64,000 nucleotides of DNA from Dermabacter hominis NBRC 106157 (GCF_001570785.1 NZ_BCSI01000001.1:1-64000), one strand, 5' to 3'; shown: positions 51,350 to 60,889, numbered from the stretch's first letter. The notes: generated by a model from the letters alone, not told the origin. Numbers and translations are program-made.

Positions 51350-52267
51350 CTACTTGAGCGAGCCCGCGCTCAAACCACCAACGATGCGGCGCTGGAACAC
51401 GAGCACCATGATGATGAGAGGAACCGTCACGATCACGCCCGCCGCCATCTTCGTGCCGTAGGGAGTGTCGAACTGCGAAATCCCCGTGAACTTCGAGATT
51501 GCGACGTTCGCGGTCTGCATCGCGGGGTCGTTGACCATCGTGAGAGCGATGAGGAACTCGTTCCACGCGGCGATGAAGGTGATGATCGCCGTCGTGAAGA
51601 TGCCCGGTGTCGCGAGCGGGAGGATAACCCTCACGAACGCGCCGATGCGGGTGGTGCCATCGACCATCGCCGCCTGTTCGAGCTCCACGGGAAGCTGCCG
51701 GAAGAATGCATTGAGGTTCCACACGGCAAGGGGGAGCGCGAAACTGATCGTTGGCAGGATCATTGCCTGGTAGGTGTTGATCCAGTTGATCGGCGCCCAA
51801 TCGTAACCGCCGCTGAACAGCTTCAAGAGGGGAACAACGAGCGTGATCACGGGGAACATCGACGTCGCGACGATCGCGAACATCACGAGGACCTTCCCCC
51901 AGAAGTTGAGGCGCGCAAGCGCGTACGCGCCCGCGGTCCCGAGCAACAGCACGAGGAGGGTGGTACCGCCCGCGACAACAAGCGAGTTGAGAAGTGCCCG
52001 TGCGAAGTTGTTGGAGGGATCGAATACGGCCTTGTAGTTCTCGATCGAGATCGGATTCGGGATCAGATCGGTCGAGCGGCCCATGCTCGGCGGTCGCAGG
52101 GAGCTCACGAGCATCCAGTAGAACGGCGCGAGGCAGTACACGAGGATGAACGCGACGCCGAGACCGACGATGATCTTCGCACCAGTGTTGCCCTTGTGCT
52201 TCTTGGGCGTTACGGGCGTGCGCGGCGACTCGTTTTCGGATGCTGTGTGGGTGGCGGCAGTGCTCAC
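51350..52267 (-). CDS. Carbohydrate ABC transporter permease (MalG/SugB-like)
   Basis: 305 residues, six membrane segments with a 35-residue cytoplasmic N-terminus. The EAA loop is EAAMVDGTTRIGAFVRVILPLATPGI in form (here EQAAMVDGTTRIGAF). It is one of two CUT1-family permeases. It overlaps the upstream permease gene by four bases. Confidence 0.93.
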   Translation of the reverse strand: MSTAATHTASENESPRTPVTPKKHKGNTGAKIIVGLGVAFILVYCLAPFYWMLVSSLRPPSMGRSTDLIPNPISIENYKAVFDPSNNFARALLNSLVVAGGTTLLVLLLGTAGAYALARLNFWGKVLVMFAIVATSMFPVITLVVPLLKLFSGGYDWAPINWINTYQAMILPTISFALPLAVWNLNAFFRQLPVELEQAAMVDGTTRIGAFVRVILPLATPGIFTTAIITFIAAWNEFLIALTMVNDPAMQTANVAISKFTGISQFDTPYGTKMAAGVIVTVPLIIMVLVFQRRIVGGLSAGSLK

Positions 52268-53250
52268 GGCATGCTCCCCTCGGTCACGGTGGTGTTTTTA
52301 CTGGCAAGCAGGCTCGGCCGCTTCGTGTTCTTCTTCGGCTTTTTCTTGGCGCTATCGCCAAGCACATCGGCCCCAAGCAGCTTGATGAAGACGAAGGCTA
52401 CGAGGCAGATGTAGCAGAACAGCACAATCGAATACGACGACGCCATGCCGTAGTTGGTCTTGGTTGCGGCATCTTGCGCAAGCATCGAGAGGGTCTGGCC
52501 AGACTTAAGCCGGCCGAGGAGCACATACGGCAGATCGAACATGCGCATCGCGTCGAGCATGCGGAACAAAACGGCCACGACGAGCACGGGGCGGATCATG
52601 GGAAGCGTAATGCGCCAGAAGGTTTGCCAGCGATTCGCGCCATCGACCTTCGCCGCCTCGTAAATCTGCTCGTCGATCGTCTGGAGCCCCGCGAGGGTCA
52701 ACAGGCCAATGTACGGGGCTGTCTTCCAAATATCGGCGATGAGCACCGCGGCCTTCGCTTGCCACCCCTCGGTGGTCCACAGCACCTGGTGCTGGATCAG
52801 CTTGTTCGCGATGCCGTTCGCGTCAAAAATGAGCTGCCACATGAGGGCCGAGACAACCGTCGGAATGGCCCACGGGACGAGAATCGACGCGCGGATGAGG
52901 CCCGTGGCACGCATCGCACGGGCCATGATGAGCGCCATGGCAACGCCGAGAACGGTCTCGATACTGACGCCAATAATCGTGAAGAGCGTGGTGTTCCAAA
53001 AGGCATTCCAGAACCCGGCGCCCGCGCCAACTGACGTGAAGGCGTCCATGTAGTTCTTGAAGCCCACGAAGGTATCGCCCTGCTGGATGAAGCCTGTCTC
53101 GGGGTCGATCCCACCGTTGGCGACGAAGAAGGACTGCCACACGGAGAGCACGAGAGGGAAGCCCACGACGATCGCCAAAAGGATAAGCGTGGGCAAGAGG
53201 AGTAGATAGGCGAGGCGACCTTCGCCTTTCGAGATGTCGGAGCGAGACAT
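52264..53250 (-). CDS. Carbohydrate ABC transporter permease (MalF/SugA-like)
   Basis: 328 residues, six membrane segments. The EAA loop is EAAKVDGANRWQTFWRITLP. It forms the membrane channel with the product of the next gene. The long space upstream holds a strong hairpin that separates it from the binding-protein gene. A C-terminal basic tail (KKKPKKNTKRP) follows the last helix. Confidence 0.93.
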   Translation of the reverse strand: MSRSDISKGEGRLAYLLLLPTLILLAIVVGFPLVLSVWQSFFVANGGIDPETGFIQQGDTFVGFKNYMDAFTSVGAGAGFWNAFWNTTLFTIIGVSIETVLGVAMALIMARAMRATGLIRASILVPWAIPTVVSALMWQLIFDANGIANKLIQHQVLWTTEGWQAKAAVLIADIWKTAPYIGLLTLAGLQTIDEQIYEAAKVDGANRWQTFWRITLPMIRPVLVVAVLFRMLDAMRMFDLPYVLLGRLKSGQTLSMLAQDAATKTNYGMASSYSIVLFCYICLVAFVFIKLLGADVLGDSAKKKPKKNTKRPSLLASKNTTVTEGSMP

Positions 53251-53280
53251 GCAGCGTTCCCTTCAAAGGGTTGAAAGCGG

Positions 53281-53320
53281 ATCGGGCCCGCGGCACTGTG
53301 ATGAGCGCCGCGGGCCCGAT
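53281..53320 (-). repeat. Strong intercistronic hairpin between binding protein and permease genes
   Basis: Perfect 14-bp stem (53281-53294 with 53307-53320) around a 12-base loop, with no T-run. In sugar ABC operons such hairpins protect the 3' end of the binding-protein mRNA or partly stop transcription, giving more binding protein than permease. Confidence 0.75.
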
Positions 53321-53329
53321 TCATAGCGT

Positions 53330-54640
53330 TTAGGCCTGAAGTTCCTCGAGGGTCTTCTGGAGTTCGTCGAGCGAAGCGTCGACTTCCTTTTCGCCCGAGA
53401 GGGCGCTGTAGGTGGCCTCTTGGATCGCCTGCGTTACATCGCCGTACTTGACGGCTTGCGGACGCGACGTGCCCTTGTCAATCGCTTCCTTAAGCGTCGT
53501 GAAGAACGGGTACTTCTTGAGAACGTCGGCATCCTCGTACACCGCGGCGTTGGCGGGAGCCTGCGCGGTCGCGAGAGTCCACTCCTTTTGCTGAGCTTCC
53601 TCGACCATGAACGCGATGAAGTCGACTGCGGTGCCCATATTCTTGCCGAACGCCGAAATCGCGTAGTTCAAACCACCGAGTGCCGGTGAGCCCTCTGCGC
53701 TGCCGATCCCCGGGATCGGGCAAACGTCGAACTTGCCGTTAACCTTCGACGAGCCATCTTCAGCATTCGCGAGATCCCACACGTACGGCCAGTTCTGGAG
53801 GAAGGCGAGGCGACCGTCCTGGAAGGCCTGTCGGCTTTCCTCTTCCTTGTAGGTGAGGGCCTCTTCGGGGATGAACTTCTTGTCGAAGCCGTCCTTGACC
53901 GCCTTGAGGCCAGCCTTTACCTCATCGGAGTTTGCCTGGGGCTTGCCTTCCTTGTCGAACAGGTCTTTGCCCGCGGACTTCGCGAGGCCCGTGAGCTGCA
54001 CCGTGATGCCTTCGTACTTCGAGTACTGCGAGCCGAAACCGAGGGTGTCTTTGCCTTCTTCGGTTCCGCGAATTACTTCGATCATCTGGTACATCTCCTC
54101 GAAACTCTTGGGCGGCTCGTTCGAGCCAGCCGCCTGGAGGAGGTCCTTGCGGTAGAAGAGAAGCTCGGCGTTCGTCGTGTAGGGCACGGCGTAGAGCTTG
54201 TCGAAATACTTAGCCGTGTCCACGGTCGAGGGAATGAGCTTATCGAGCTTGAACTTATCTTCGGGAAGCTCGACCACCCACTGCTGGGCAGCGAACTCGG
54301 CCGTCCACACGACGTCGAGGCCGAGCACGGTGTAGGCATCTGACTTCGCCTGCGCGTTATTGATGAACTGCGAGCGCTGCTCATCAGCCGATTCGGGAAG
54401 CTCGACGAGCGTCACCTTTTCATCGGCGTGGTCCTTGTTCCACTTCTCGAGGAATTCCTTGAGCTTGCCGGAGGTGTCTTTACCGGTCGCGAAGGTGATC
54501 GGACCGCGCTCGTCAAAGTTGCCCTTGGCGCCGCCCGCGCCGCCGGCTTTCGAATTGTCATTGGAACACGCAGCGAGGCCAGCAACAGCAGCGCCGGCTG
54601 CGGTGGCCGCGAGGACTGAACGACGGGTGGGGTTAAACAT
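53330..54640 (-). CDS. Sugar-binding lipoprotein of a CUT1 ABC transporter
   Basis: 436 residues from the ATG at 54640 (GGAAGGA upstream). Twin-arginine/lipobox signal (TRRSVLAATAAGAAVAGLAACS). The mature protein has the SBP_bac_1 fold (ITFATGKDTSGKLKEFLEKWN, DVVWTAEFAAQQWVVELP, YAVPYTTNAELLFYRKDLL, RLAFLQNWPYVWDLA) and is most like LpqY-type trehalose/maltose binding proteins. The operon has two permeases but no ATPase, so a shared MsmK/SugC-type ATPase must be encoded elsewhere. Confidence 0.92.
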   Translation of the reverse strand: MFNPTRRSVLAATAAGAAVAGLAACSNDNSKAGGAGGAKGNFDERGPITFATGKDTSGKLKEFLEKWNKDHADEKVTLVELPESADEQRSQFINNAQAKSDAYTVLGLDVVWTAEFAAQQWVVELPEDKFKLDKLIPSTVDTAKYFDKLYAVPYTTNAELLFYRKDLLQAAGSNEPPKSFEEMYQMIEVIRGTEEGKDTLGFGSQYSKYEGITVQLTGLAKSAGKDLFDKEGKPQANSDEVKAGLKAVKDGFDKKFIPEEALTYKEEESRQAFQDGRLAFLQNWPYVWDLANAEDGSSKVNGKFDVCPIPGIGSAEGSPALGGLNYAISAFGKNMGTAVDFIAFMVEEAQQKEWTLATAQAPANAAVYEDADVLKKYPFFTTLKEAIDKGTSRPQAVKYGDVTQAIQEATYSALSGEKEVDASLDELQKTLEELQA

Positions 54641-54822
54641 TGGGGATCCTTCCACTCATATCCGAAAGCAGCGTTGCGTTCGGGCCCGGGCAACGTCACT
54701 CCGGGGTCGGTCTCATTGTAGGGCACGTGAGGCTTGCGTCACGCATCGGTCCACCACCACCGGCGCGTTCGCGAGCGTGTACGTTGGTGAGCAATGATTC
54801 CGCTGCCACGAAAGATGTCGAT

Positions 54823-56109
54823 ATGCACGTGAGCCTCGACGAATGGCGCGCGCGAGTGATCGCACTCGCCGCACTCGCCCCCGACCACACCGAAGACGCC
54901 CCGCTCGCGGGGGCGCTTGGCAGGAGGCTCGCCGAACCCCTAACCGCCCGCATCCCCGCCCCGCAGTTTCGCATGAGCGCGATGGATGGGTTCGCCGTGA
55001 GTACGCGTGAACTCGGGCTGGGAGAGGGAGCGTCCGACGTTTGCCCCGCTCAACTCGAGGTCACGTGTGATATCTCTGCTGGCAGGGCAGCCGTCGGAAA
55101 ACGCCGCCCGGGAACTGCCGCGCGCATCATGACGGGAGGCCTGCTGCCCGATGACCTCGATGTCGTGATCCCGGTCGAGTTCACGGATGCCGACCCCACG
55201 GCGGATCACGCCCCCGCGCGCATCGCCCTCGCGATTGAAGAGGCCGAACGCGCCAAGGCGCTCGCGCCGGGTCGCCACGTGCGCGAGGTCGGCGAGGAGA
55301 TTCCCGAGGGCGATATGCTCGCGCGCTCCGGCGACATCGTGACCCCTGAGCTGATCGGGATCGCGCTCTCGGTGGGGGTGACGTATGCGCGACTGACGCG
55401 GCCGCGCCGAGTCGCGATCGTCATGACGGGCGACGAGCTCGTGACCGATCTGCACCCGGATGCGGGAGCGCGATGCGGCGCCGTGCTCGAATCAAACGGG
55501 CCGATGCTCGAGGCGGCATGCGCGCGCTTCGGCGCTGACGCAAGCATCCATCACGTCGGTGATGATCCCGCAGAGCTCATAGGACTCGCGCGTTCCATCG
55601 CACCGCGGCACGACCTCATCGTGACGACGGGTGGTGTTGGCTCTGGCGCGCGCGACGTCGTGAAAGCGGCGTTCGGCGAGGGCTTCGGCGCCACGCCAGG
55701 CCTCAACTGTTCCATCTTCGAACACCTCGCGATGCGCCCCGGGGGACCGCAAGGCGTGGGGCGACTGCCCATCGACCATGCCGAAGGCGGCGCCACGATC
55801 CCCATGGTGCACCTTCCCGGAACCCCCGTCGGCGCCTTCACGGCGTTCCACGTCTTCGTCGCGCCACTGCTTGGCGCGCCCTCGCGGCCCATCACCCTCC
55901 CGCTCGAGAACGTGCGCCGCAACGATCGTCCCCTCAAGGCCGGCGCAACCGTGAAACCCGCCCACCTTTCCGTCGAGCACGGGCGCCTGATCGCAACCCA
56001 GTGCGAGGGGCCGCGCCTTCGCCCGTTCGCTGAAGCGAACGCCCTTCTCATTCTCGAACGCGACCGCGCGCGCGTCCTCTCGCTCGGCGGAAGCCTCGGT
56101 GCTCGATAG
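54823..56109 (+). CDS. moeA: Molybdopterin molybdenumtransferase
   Basis: 428 residues from the ATG at 54823 (a longer frame to 54640 overlaps the divergent gene's start). MoeA inserts molybdate into adenylylated molybdopterin. Family marks: FRMSAMDGFAV, IMTGGLLPDDLDVVIPVE, GDMLARSGDIVTP, the MoCF domain with IVMTGDEL, ESNGPML, VTTGGVGSGARDVVK and LPGTPVGAF, and a C-terminal beta domain. It heads a unit with a DUF6457 gene, a frequent pairing in actinobacteria. Confidence 0.93.
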   Translation: MHVSLDEWRARVIALAALAPDHTEDAPLAGALGRRLAEPLTARIPAPQFRMSAMDGFAVSTRELGLGEGASDVCPAQLEVTCDISAGRAAVGKRRPGTAARIMTGGLLPDDLDVVIPVEFTDADPTADHAPARIALAIEEAERAKALAPGRHVREVGEEIPEGDMLARSGDIVTPELIGIALSVGVTYARLTRPRRVAIVMTGDELVTDLHPDAGARCGAVLESNGPMLEAACARFGADASIHHVGDDPAELIGLARSIAPRHDLIVTTGGVGSGARDVVKAAFGEGFGATPGLNCSIFEHLAMRPGGPQGVGRLPIDHAEGGATIPMVHLPGTPVGAFTAFHVFVAPLLGAPSRPITLPLENVRRNDRPLKAGATVKPAHLSVEHGRLIATQCEGPRLRPFAEANALLILERDRARVLSLGGSLGAR

Positions 56110-56148
56110 GCGATAATGGGCACGACCCCAAGTGAAGGAGACACACTC

Positions 56149-56442
56149 ATGAGCCCCAAGGCTGACGACCCGGCAATGATCGAAGCCCTTCAGCGTTTTA
56201 TCGACGCCTCCGCAGAGGATGCCGGCTTCACCCCGACCTTCACCGAGGACGACCGCGACCTCATCCTCTCGCTTACGGGCGTTGCCGCCCACACCGTCGT
56301 GCGCCCCGCGGGGCCCTTCGCCGCGATGGCGGTCGGCTACCTCGTGGGCAGCGGCCGCGCGAAAACGTGGGCCGACGCTCACGAACAGGTGAAACGCTTC
56401 GTACGCACCTACATCGGCGATCCCGTCGAAGGCGACCAGTGA
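56149..56442 (+). CDS. DUF6457 small protein
   Basis: 97 residues from the ATG at 56149 (AAGGAG upstream). It is helical, with LILSLTGVAAHTVVRPAGPFAAMAVGYLVG, the mark of the DUF6457 family encoded next to moeA or mobA in actinobacteria. A role in molybdenum cofactor synthesis is inferred only from this context. Its end overlaps the next gene by GTGA. Confidence 0.85.
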   Translation: MSPKADDPAMIEALQRFIDASAEDAGFTPTFTEDDRDLILSLTGVAAHTVVRPAGPFAAMAVGYLVGSGRAKTWADAHEQVKRFVRTYIGDPVEGDQ

Positions 56443-57086
56443 CGCCCAACTTCGATACCGAAGGCGAAAAACCCATCTCCTTGCGCCCCGCGAGCGCACT
56501 GTGGATTCCCGCTCTCACGTGGGCGATCATCGCGTTCCTCCTCGCCGATGCCATCCTCAAAAACCGCTGGGACACCGTCCTCCAGTTCGGCCCGTGGCTC
56601 GCGCTCGCCGCCTCTCTCGTGTGGCTCGTCCTGTTCTCACCCGCGACCCTCGTCTACCAACGTGGCGTGGTCATCCGCAACGTTTTTCACGAGTACAGCG
56701 CCCCCTACGGCGCAATCGACCACATCGGCCTTGGCGCCATGGTCTCGATCCGTGCCCGTACAGAGAGCGGCACGACCCGTACCATTACCGCCTGGAACGC
56801 TCCGGGAATTGGGCGCGATAAACCTGCCGACGCCCACGTGCGAATCTCCGGCCGCGACCGGCGCGGGGGCCGCCAGCATATCGGCCCCGCCGAACGCCTG
56901 CGCAACGATCAGGAACGCTCACCCTCGCGTGTTCTCGTGAGTGCGTGGGAGGCATGGCAGATCGCACACCACAAGGATTCCGACGCCACTTCGGCAACCG
57001 CGACTGTCCAGTCCCACGTGAGGATCATCCCCCTCGCGATCCCGGTTGCGTTCCTCATCCTCGGGGTGCTGACCTGGGCCCTCTAG
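56439..57086 (+). CDS. PH-domain-like membrane protein
   Basis: 215 residues, GTG start overlapping the previous stop. Two membrane segments (about 19-38 and 45-65) are followed by a PH-like beta domain (TLVYQRGVVIRNVFHEYSAPYGAIDHI) and a last hydrophobic segment at the C-terminus. This resembles the actinobacterial PH-domain membrane proteins of unknown function (bPH2/PF10756 type). Third gene of the moeA unit. Confidence 0.75.
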   Translation: MTPNFDTEGEKPISLRPASALWIPALTWAIIAFLLADAILKNRWDTVLQFGPWLALAASLVWLVLFSPATLVYQRGVVIRNVFHEYSAPYGAIDHIGLGAMVSIRARTESGTTRTITAWNAPGIGRDKPADAHVRISGRDRRGGRQHIGPAERLRNDQERSPSRVLVSAWEAWQIAHHKDSDATSATATVQSHVRIIPLAIPVAFLILGVLTWAL

Positions 57087-57115
57087 CGTCGGTCCCTCGA
57101 CTGCGCGCATACGAA

Positions 57116-57169
57116 ACGGGCCGGGCCTCACCCTCCTCGAAAACCCGTGGAGAGCGAAACCCGGCCCGT
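57116..57169. terminator. Inverted repeat between convergent genes
   Basis: Perfect 10-bp arms (57116-57125 with 57160-57169) around a 34-base stretch that can fold further. It lies between the PH-like gene and the convergent peptide-binding protein gene and is likely to end transcription from both sides. Confidence 0.55.
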
Positions 57170-57183
57170 AGCCGGAAAACCGA

Positions 57184-58890
57184 TCAGGCCTTCTTGCCCA
57201 CGGCCGTCCAGTCCGTCGTCTCGAACTGCGCAGCGCCAACGTTCACGAAGCCCTCGGTGAGGCCGATGATCGTCGGGGTCGCGTAGAACGGAAGCACCGT
57301 AAAGGCGCCAAACTGCTCCTTCGAGAACTTGTTGGCGATCTCTACGCGCTTGCTCGGGTCAAGCTCCGAGTGAAGCTCCTTGTTGAGCCCCTCGAGGCTC
57401 TCCGGCGCGAAGCCCGTGAAGTTCTGCCCCGAATCCTTGAGGAACTGGTTCGTGCCCGACTGCTCCGCAAAGAGCGTGCCGCGCCACCCGAACGAGACCG
57501 CAGCGAAGCTGCCCGGGACCACGTAATCATCAAAGTACTTGTCGGCCGGAACGGTCTTAAGGTCAACCTTGAAGCCTACGGCGTTGAGGTTCGTCATGAT
57601 CTGGCGTGCACGATCCTCGCTCGACTTCGTCTCCGCCGGAATGATGAGCGAGAACGCGAGCGGCTTGCCGTCCTTCTCGTACACATCGCCGTTCTTCTTG
57701 TAGCCGGCTTCCTCGAGGAGCTTCGCGGACGCCTCCGGATCAAACTTCAGATCGCCGAAGGAATCTTCGTAACCCTCCTGGCCAGGCATGTAAATGTAGT
57801 TGTTCACGAGGATCACGGGCGACTCAAGCGGCTCCATGACCGCACGAGCCACGGCGTTGCGGTCGATGCCGCGGAAAATCGCCTCACGAACCTTCGCGTC
57901 ACCGAATGCGCCTTCAGCGCCACCCACGTTGAGCGTGAGGTGCGACCACGAAAGGCCGTTCGACTTCTGAATCACGGCATCCTTACGGCCCTTCGCCTGA
58001 CCGTAGGTATCGCCATCGGAAATATCGATGTAGTCGAGCTCGCCGTTCACGAACGCCTGCGCCTGGTTCTGCTGGGTCGTCACCTTGAAGATGATCGACT
58101 CGAGCTTCGGGGCGCGGCCCCACCACTTGTCATTGCGCTTGACGGTGATCACGCCGCCGGTCGCGTCGATGTTGTCGATCGCGAACGGACCGCGCGTGAG
58201 AGTCGGTTCGGTCGAAAGGCCGTTAAACGCCTCGGGCGTTGCCGTGATTGCCTTCGGCAGGCTCGGGTAGAGGTAGATGTTCCAGAACGGGAACGTCTCC
58301 GCGTACTCGATCTCCGCCTCGAAGTCGTTGATCTTGCGGATCTCTTTGATCGAGCTCCAGCCGGTCGTCGAAGCGGTCTGGTACTTGTCGTTTTCCCCGT
58401 TCTGGGCCTTCTGCTGAGAAATCAGGTCATCGACCGTCACGGGCGTACCGTCGCTCCACACGGCCTTCTCATTGAACTTCACGGTGACGATCTGCGGATC
58501 CTCGCTCGTCAGCTCAGCCGACTTGATGTAGTCGGGATCAGGCTTGGCTTCGCCATTTTCCGAAGCCTTGAGCGGGGTCTCCGGGCAGACGGTCTCCATG
58601 ATCGCGGAGAGAGAAACCTCGTTGCCGTCGATGTGGCTTTGGTTCCAGTTTGCGGGAACCTGGGCAATGGCGATCGTGAAGGTGCCGCCGTCGGCGACCT
58701 GATCGTAGTCAACGCGCTCCCACGCGGTCGACGGCAGCTTCATCTGCTCCTCGACAGCCTTGTCGTTAGCGGCGTTTGCCTGCTGTGCCTGCTCCTCCGC
58801 GCTCTTTTGCGAGCACGCCGTGAGGGCTGCGGCAGCGCCGGTGAGCGCGGCGCCCTGGAGGAAGAGACGACGGGTGCTAGTGAAAGCCAT
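57184..58890 (-). CDS. Peptide ABC transporter substrate-binding lipoprotein (family 5), copy 1
   Basis: 568 residues from the ATG at 58890 (AAAGG upstream). Signal peptide with a twin-arginine-like TRRLFLQGA and lipobox LTAC. The mature part is an SBP_bac_5 oligopeptide/dipeptide-binding protein (GGTFTIAIAQVPANWNQSHIDGNE, VKFNEKAVWSDGTPVTVDDL, NDKWWGRAPKLESIIFKV). It is a close paralogue of the protein encoded directly upstream. The second gene of the tandem pair, beyond a terminator, so it may have its own promoter in 58891-59008. Confidence 0.93.
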   Translation of the reverse strand: MAFTSTRRLFLQGAALTGAAAALTACSQKSAEEQAQQANAANDKAVEEQMKLPSTAWERVDYDQVADGGTFTIAIAQVPANWNQSHIDGNEVSLSAIMETVCPETPLKASENGEAKPDPDYIKSAELTSEDPQIVTVKFNEKAVWSDGTPVTVDDLISQQKAQNGENDKYQTASTTGWSSIKEIRKINDFEAEIEYAETFPFWNIYLYPSLPKAITATPEAFNGLSTEPTLTRGPFAIDNIDATGGVITVKRNDKWWGRAPKLESIIFKVTTQQNQAQAFVNGELDYIDISDGDTYGQAKGRKDAVIQKSNGLSWSHLTLNVGGAEGAFGDAKVREAIFRGIDRNAVARAVMEPLESPVILVNNYIYMPGQEGYEDSFGDLKFDPEASAKLLEEAGYKKNGDVYEKDGKPLAFSLIIPAETKSSEDRARQIMTNLNAVGFKVDLKTVPADKYFDDYVVPGSFAAVSFGWRGTLFAEQSGTNQFLKDSGQNFTGFAPESLEGLNKELHSELDPSKRVEIANKFSKEQFGAFTVLPFYATPTIIGLTEGFVNVGAAQFETTDWTAVGKKA

Positions 58891-59008
58891 GATGGCCTTT
58901 CTCGAGAGGGGATAATTCCACGTTAATGTTATCCACGTTTCATCGGTATCTCGGACATAAGGCCTGCTGAGAGGGCTAGTTGTGGGGCAACGAACACTGG
59001 AAATGAAC

Positions 59009-59051
59009 AAAAATGACCCCGCTTTTGCGCGTAGGCACAAAAGCGGGGTCA
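59009..59051 (-). terminator. Rho-independent terminator after peptide-binding protein copy 2
   Basis: Perfect 14-bp stem (59014-59027 with 59038-59051) with a 10-base loop. On the minus strand it is followed directly by five T. It separates the two tandem binding-protein genes. Confidence 0.88.
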
Positions 59052-59082
59052 GCTCGTGGTGGCGCGCTAGCGCAATGAAGGC

Positions 59083-60816
59083 TTAGCCCTCCATGCCCTT
59101 CTTGTAGCCCACCGCCGTGTAGTCCACGGTCTCAAACTGCTGAGAGCCAATATTCACGAGGCCTTCCTTCAGGCCGGTGATGTTCGGCGTCGCATAGAAC
59201 GGGAGAACCGTGTAGCTCGAAGCGACCTGCTTCGAGTACTCGTTCGCGATTTCGCGGCGCTTGTCCTTATCCAGCTCGGTCTGGAGGCGCTTGTTGATCT
59301 CGTTGAGCTTCTCATCCTTGAAGCCGGTGTAGTTCTGGTTCGAATCCGGCAGGTACATGTTCGAGCCCGACAGCTCCGCGAGGAGGGTGCCTACCCAGCT
59401 GAACGTCACGAAGTCGAAGCCCTGCTTGAGAACGTAGTCAGTGAAGTACTTGTCGCTCGGAACCGTCTTGAGATCGACCTTGAAACCGGCCTGGTTGAGG
59501 TTCGTCATCACCTGACGTGCGCGATCCTCGTTCGACTTCGTCTCTGCGGGAATGATGATCGAGAACTTGAGCGGCTTGCCGTCCTTCTCGTACACGTCGC
59601 CCTTGAGTTCGTAGCCGGCATCCTCGAGAATCTTCTTGGCCTTGTCGATCTCAGCATCGCCCGAAAGATCGCCGTCGAACGAATCCTCGTAGCCCTCCTG
59701 GCCAGGCATGTAGACGTAGTTGTCGTTGAGAACGACGGGCGCCTCAAGCGGCTCAACGACCGAACGGCCCACGGCGTTGCGGTCCACGGCGGCGAAGATC
59801 GCCTTGCGCACCTCGACGTCTTGGAGCACTCCGCCACCGCCGTTGACGTTCATCGTGAGGTGGGTCCAGGTGAGACCGTTCGAGCGCTGGATCTGTGCGC
59901 CCTGACGGCCCTTCGCCTGGCCAAGCGTGTCGCCGTCGCCGATGTCAATGATGTCGATCTCACCGTTCGCGAACGACTGCGGCATGTTCTGCTGAGTCGT
60001 GACCTTGAAAATCACCTTCTCAAGCTTCGGGGCGCGGCCCCACCACTTGTCATTGCGTTCCAACGTGACGACGCCGCCGTTGCGGTCGATGTTCGTGATC
60101 GTGAACGGGCCGCAGCCCGGAACCGGGTCATTTACGTAGCCGGTGTTGAAGGCTTGCGGCGTCTCGAATAGCGCCTTCGGACCCGAGGGATAGGTGAAGC
60201 TCAACCAGTCGGGGAACGCAGTCTTGTACTCGATCTCTGCCGTGAAGTCGTCCTTCGCGCGGATCTCCTTGATCGAATCCCAGCCCTGCGTGGTGACGGC
60301 TGAAAATTCCTCGTTTTCGCCGTTGCAGGCCTTCCACTCGGCGATGAGATCGTTCACCGTCACGGGAGAGCCGTCGTTGTCCCACACGGCCTTCTTGTTG
60401 AACTTCACGGTGACGATCTGGGGATCCTCGCTCGTGATTTCAGCCGACTCGACGTAGTCGGGATTCGGGCTCATCTCGCCCTTCTCGTTCGCCTTGATAT
60501 TGGCGCCAAAGCCCTTCCAGTTCGAGACTTCCCTCGTCGACACTTCGTTGCCGTCGATGTGGCTGGGGTTCCAGTTCGCGGGAATCTGAGCAATCGCGAT
60601 CATGAGCGTGCCACCGTCGGCAACCTGCTCATAATCGAGTCGCTCCCACGCGGTCGAGGGAAGCTTCTCTGCTTCCTTCGCAGCGGCGTCATTCTTTTTC
60701 TTGTTGGCTTCCTTCTGCTCCTCGGCGCTCTTCTGCGAGCAGCCTGCGACGGCCGCGGCCACACCGGTGATAGCCGTGCCTTGGAGGAAAAGTCGGCGAG
60801 TACTCGTGATCTTCAT
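59083..60816 (-). CDS. Peptide ABC transporter substrate-binding lipoprotein (family 5), copy 2
   Basis: 577 residues, ATG at 60816 with an AGGAAGTGAG site upstream. Signal TRRLFLQGTAITGV and lipobox VAGC. Motifs parallel copy 1 nearly residue for residue (GGTLMIAIAQIPANWNPSHIDGNE, NDKWWGRAPKLEKVIFKV, PGQEGYEDSF). It binds peptides outside the membrane and delivers them to the permeases encoded upstream. Last gene of the dpp-type operon before the terminator. Confidence 0.93.
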   Translation of the reverse strand: MKITSTRRLFLQGTAITGVAAAVAGCSQKSAEEQKEANKKKNDAAAKEAEKLPSTAWERLDYEQVADGGTLMIAIAQIPANWNPSHIDGNEVSTREVSNWKGFGANIKANEKGEMSPNPDYVESAEITSEDPQIVTVKFNKKAVWDNDGSPVTVNDLIAEWKACNGENEEFSAVTTQGWDSIKEIRAKDDFTAEIEYKTAFPDWLSFTYPSGPKALFETPQAFNTGYVNDPVPGCGPFTITNIDRNGGVVTLERNDKWWGRAPKLEKVIFKVTTQQNMPQSFANGEIDIIDIGDGDTLGQAKGRQGAQIQRSNGLTWTHLTMNVNGGGGVLQDVEVRKAIFAAVDRNAVGRSVVEPLEAPVVLNDNYVYMPGQEGYEDSFDGDLSGDAEIDKAKKILEDAGYELKGDVYEKDGKPLKFSIIIPAETKSNEDRARQVMTNLNQAGFKVDLKTVPSDKYFTDYVLKQGFDFVTFSWVGTLLAELSGSNMYLPDSNQNYTGFKDEKLNEINKRLQTELDKDKRREIANEYSKQVASSYTVLPFYATPNITGLKEGLVNIGSQQFETVDYTAVGYKKGMEG

Positions 60817-60839
60817 GGTTATCTCACTTCCTGTGGGAA

Positions 60840-60881
60840 GCCGCGGCCCGTTTAAGGGAAAAGGGGGTTGTGGCCCGCGGC
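60840..60881 (-). repeat. Intercistronic inverted repeat before the binding-protein gene
   Basis: GCCGCGG (60840-60846) pairs with CCGCGGC (60875-60881), with more GC pairs possible inside. It lies between the ATPase stop and the binding-protein start and may adjust transcript stability. Confidence 0.4.
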
Positions 60882-60889
60882 AAAGGTTT

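Noticed and set aside
57370-58926. 518-codon open frame on the plus strand
   Set aside because: Antisense of peptide-binding protein copy 1.
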